Shown here: piece after piece, positions 29,940 to 32,094 of the stretch
Position numbering within the stretch: the first letter of the stretch is position 1
Layout of the letters: each line of letters starts with the position of its first letter
Origin: UBA946 sp031550725
Lineage (GTDB): Bacteria; Bacillota; Clostridia; Oscillospirales; Ruminococcaceae
Reading direction: 5' to 3'
Assembly (NCBI GenBank): GCA_031550725.1
Contig: JAVBOH010000028.1
Location: 1-32,094, forward strand
Length of the DNA: 32,094 nucleotides
Translations under genes and position numbers: made by a program
The notes under the pieces: model-generated
What the model was told of the DNA's origin: nothing
The model's input: only the letters and a program-made list of their open reading frames with translations
Databases searched by the model: none

Positions 29940-31919
29940 ATGGAAATTTCGGTAAATGTGTCGGAATATGCGGGTTTTTGTTTCGGTGTTGACAGAAGCG
30001 TAAAAATTGTGTATAATATACTAGATACGGGTAAAAAAGCTGTAACTTACGGCGAAATTATCCATAATCCCGATGTTATTAGGGATTTGGATGAAAAAGG
30101 TGTTCGTATTATCAATTCTGCCGATGAAATTGAAAGTGTTGATGATAATGAAACTGTTGTTATCCGTTCGCATGGTGTTATACGTCATGTTTTTGATGTC
30201 CTCGAGCAAAAAGGGATATCATATACCGATGGTACGTGTCCGTTTGTCAGACGTATTCAGAATATTGTTTCGGAGAAGTCAGCAAGTGGGTATCAGGTGG
30301 TTATTTTAGGGGACAAAAATCATCCTGAAATTACAGGAATTGTCGGACATTGTCAGAATGTACCATTTATTTGCTCCGATTGCGATGAATTATTCGATTT
30401 TTTCAAAAAAAATTGTACAAATCTAAAAAAAAGTGTTGCAATTGTGGCGCAAACAACGTATAATATTAATATGTGGGAAAAGTGTACCCTTTTGGTCAGA
30501 GATACTTTTCCTAAAGCAGAGGTTTTCAATACTATTTGCAGCGCAACTTCAAATAGGCAGCATTCTGCTGAAGTGATGGCTAAATCCTCCGACCTAATGA
30601 TTGTTATTGGGGGTAAGCACAGCTCAAATACAGTCAAGCTTTTTGATATCTGCAAAAAGCACTGTAAGCATTGTGTTCATATTGAGAATACAAGCGACTT
30701 GGATAAGGCTTTTATTGAGGGGCTTATTCAAAATAGTACCGTTGAAAAATTTAACATCGGTATTACTGCCGGAGCTTCCACCCCGGCTCATATAATCAAG
30801 GAGGTACAAAAACAGATGAGCGAGATTTTACAGAATATGGACGAGGACTTTAACTTTGAGGAGGCGCTTGATGCGTCTTTCAAAAGAATATATACCGGCA
30901 ACAGGGTGAAAGGATACATAACTGCTGTTAACAGTACTGAAGCTATTGTAGATGTTGGTACTAAGCACACTGGTTACGTTTCACTTTCTGAGCTTACAAA
31001 TGATCCAAGCTTGAAGCCTGCTGATGTTGTTAAGGTTGGCGACGAGATTGATCTGATTGTTATCAAGATTAATGACGCTGAGGGTATTGTTCAGCTTTCC
31101 AAGACTAAGGTTGATGCTATGGTTGGTTTCGACACTTTGGTTAAGGCTAAGGCTGAGGACAAGGTTCTTGATGGTGTTGTTACTAATGTTGTTAAGGGTG
31201 GTATCATCGTTATCAGCGAAGGTACAAGAGTATTTATCCCTGCATCTCAGGCGACTGCACGTCGTGATGACAAGCTTGAGGATTTGGTTAAGAAAACTGT
31301 TCAGTTCAAGATTATTGAAATTAACGAGCAGAGAGGAAAGGCTGTTGGTTCTATCAAGGCTGTTTCTGGTGCTGCTAAGGATGCTGCAAAGGCAAAGTTC
31401 TGGGAATCTGCAAACATAGGCGATGTTTTCAAGGGTGAAGTTAAGTCCATTACTAACTATGGTGCTTTCGTTGACCTAGGCGGCATTGACGGTATGGTTC
31501 ATATTTCCGAGCTTTCATGGAACAGAATCAAGCACCCATCAGAAGTTCTTTCTACTGGTGATGTTGTTGAAGTTTACATTAAGGAACTCGACAAGGATGC
31601 TAACAGAATTTCTTTGGGTTACAGAAAAAATGATGATAACCCATGGGTTAAGTTTGCAAACGAGTATCATGTTGATGACGTTGTTAAGGCTAAGATTGTT
31701 TCAATCACTCCTTTCGGCGCATTTGCTCAGATTATTCCTGGTATTGATGGTCTTATCCATATTTCACAGCTTGCTGACAAGAGAGTTAACAATGTCAAGG
31801 ATGTTGTTTCTGTTGGTGATGAGGTTGAGGCTAAGATTACTGAAATTGATATCGATAAGAAGAGAATCAGTATGTCTATCCGTGCTTTGACTGAAGGTTC
31901 TGAAGAAGCAGCTGAATAA
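29940..31919 (+). CDS. ispH: IspH (HMBPP reductase) fused to ribosomal protein S1
   Basis: A 659-residue bifunctional protein. Residues 1-285 are IspH, the iron-sulfur enzyme of the MEP isoprenoid pathway: cluster cysteines Cys14 (GFCFGV), Cys100 (DGTCPFV) and Cys200 (TICSAT), plus His42, His78 and Glu130. Residues about 305-650 contain four S1 RNA-binding domains, as in Firmicutes S1; the third (VKSITNYGAFVDLGGIDGMV) and fourth are the most canonical. The ATG at 29940 follows GGAGG with 10-nt spacing. An internal in-frame ATG at 30816 has its own AAGGAGGT, and lysine codons switch from mostly AAA to mostly AAG there, so a separate S1 product of 367 residues is likely. Confidence 0.94.
   Translation: MEISVNVSEYAGFCFGVDRSVKIVYNILDTGKKAVTYGEIIHNPDVIRDLDEKGVRIINSADEIESVDDNETVVIRSHGVIRHVFDVLEQKGISYTDGTCPFVRRIQNIVSEKSASGYQVVILGDKNHPEITGIVGHCQNVPFICSDCDELFDFFKKNCTNLKKSVAIVAQTTYNINMWEKCTLLVRDTFPKAEVFNTICSATSNRQHSAEVMAKSSDLMIVIGGKHSSNTVKLFDICKKHCKHCVHIENTSDLDKAFIEGLIQNSTVEKFNIGITAGASTPAHIIKEVQKQMSEILQNMDEDFNFEEALDASFKRIYTGNRVKGYITAVNSTEAIVDVGTKHTGYVSLSELTNDPSLKPADVVKVGDEIDLIVIKINDAEGIVQLSKTKVDAMVGFDTLVKAKAEDKVLDGVVTNVVKGGIIVISEGTRVFIPASQATARRDDKLEDLVKKTVQFKIIEINEQRGKAVGSIKAVSGAAKDAAKAKFWESANIGDVFKGEVKSITNYGAFVDLGGIDGMVHISELSWNRIKHPSEVLSTGDVVEVYIKELDKDANRISLGYRKNDDNPWVKFANEYHVDDVVKAKIVSITPFGAFAQIIPGIDGLIHISQLADKRVNNVKDVVSVGDEVEAKITEIDIDKKRISMSIRALTEGSEEAAE
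30798..30818 (+). promoter_or_regulatory. rpsA: Internal ribosome binding site for stand-alone S1
   Basis: AAGGAGGT (30798-30805) lies 10-11 nt before an in-frame ATG (30816-30818) that begins MSEILQNMDEDFNFEEAL, at the junction between IspH and the S1 domains. It would allow the S1 portion to be made separately. Confidence 0.6.
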
Positions 31920-31943
31920 TTAATTTAAAATTAAATTATTATA

Positions 31944-31981
31944 ATCCCCCGACTATTTATGTATAGTCGGGGGATTTTTTT
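31944..31981 (+). terminator. Strong terminator of ispH-rpsA
   Basis: A 13-bp stem (ATCCCCCGACTAT/ATAGTCGGGGGAT) with a 6-nt loop followed by a T-run, 24 nt after the stop codon. Confidence 0.95.
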
Positions 31982-32057
31982 GTATAATATATTATAATGG
32001 GGTTATTTTATTGTTGTATGATGTATTGTCAAAATATATATTCGGGGATATCATAAT

Positions 32058-32094
32058 TGTAGGGAGCGACGCCCTCGTCGCTCCGTGGCAAACG
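32058..32094. repeat. GTAGGGAGCGACG palindrome at window edge
   Basis: GGAGCGACG (32063-32071) and CGTCGCTCC (32076-32084) form a perfect 9-bp stem with a 4-nt loop, with a leading GTAGG. It is the most typical member of the repeat family and runs to the end of the window, where the element may continue. Confidence 0.65.

Overview
The window looks like a chromosomal segment of a low-to-moderate-GC Gram-positive anaerobe of the class Clostridia, most likely an Oscillospiraceae/Ruminococcaceae-type bacterium. The evidence is the Firmicutes-type ribosomal protein order, strong AGGAGG ribosome binding sites, near-consensus sigma-A promoters, an archaeal/eukaryote-like ProRS without an editing insertion, a GGNGT/PKTIDND phosphofructokinase, an IspH-S1 fusion, a BspA-like surface protein and many GTAGGG-type intergenic palindromes. 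No rRNA, tRNA, CRISPR array, phage gene or transposase was seen.

Layout. 1-6240 (minus strand): the S10 operon, rpsJ-rplC-rplD-rplW-rplB-rpsS-rplV-rpsC-rplP-rpmC-rpsQ, running into the spc block (rplN, partial rplX). A leader of about 310 nt with an attenuator-like terminator precedes rpsJ, and a 23-nt element from this leader recurs in an unusually long, structured rpsQ-rplN gap. 6724-11431: a lipoprotein, proS, a charged protein of unknown function and a phosphofructokinase. 11533-13910 (minus): a housekeeping operon of a RidA homologue, a PH-domain protein, a cytidine-deaminase-like enzyme, a frameshifted small membrane protein, Maf and a small membrane protein. 14024-16428 (minus): rpmG-secE-nusG-rplK-rplA, closed by a terminator with no rplJ-rplL. 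16756-17895: a DUF1232 protein and an orphan KdpE-like response regulator.

18380-20794 (plus): a duplicated-fold DUF1538 membrane protein followed by a tandem P-II-like protein, probably a membrane protein with its own cytosolic regulator. 21183-21956: a stand-alone HisA of the eukaryotic HIS6 type, behind a very strong promoter and a strong terminator that together outline a short RNA or attenuator. 22067-22782 and 28315-28995: two inverted copies of a divergent gene pair, an XRE regulator and a 92-residue acidic protein (perhaps DUF6809-like); the second copy splits the cmk-plsC neighbourhood. Between them lie a MATE transporter, a BspA-like leucine-rich-repeat surface protein, a HI0933-type flavoprotein and cmk. 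29143-31919: plsC and an ispH-rpsA fusion with an internal ribosome binding site and a codon-usage switch at the junction.

The items I rate most interesting are the shared ribosomal-leader element, the duplicated XRE/92-residue divergon with a palindrome inside a perfect promoter, the DUF1538/P-II pair, the leader-terminator unit before the HIS6-type HisA, and the internal start in ispH-rpsA. Domain and family names come from recognising sequence motifs by eye; no search was run.
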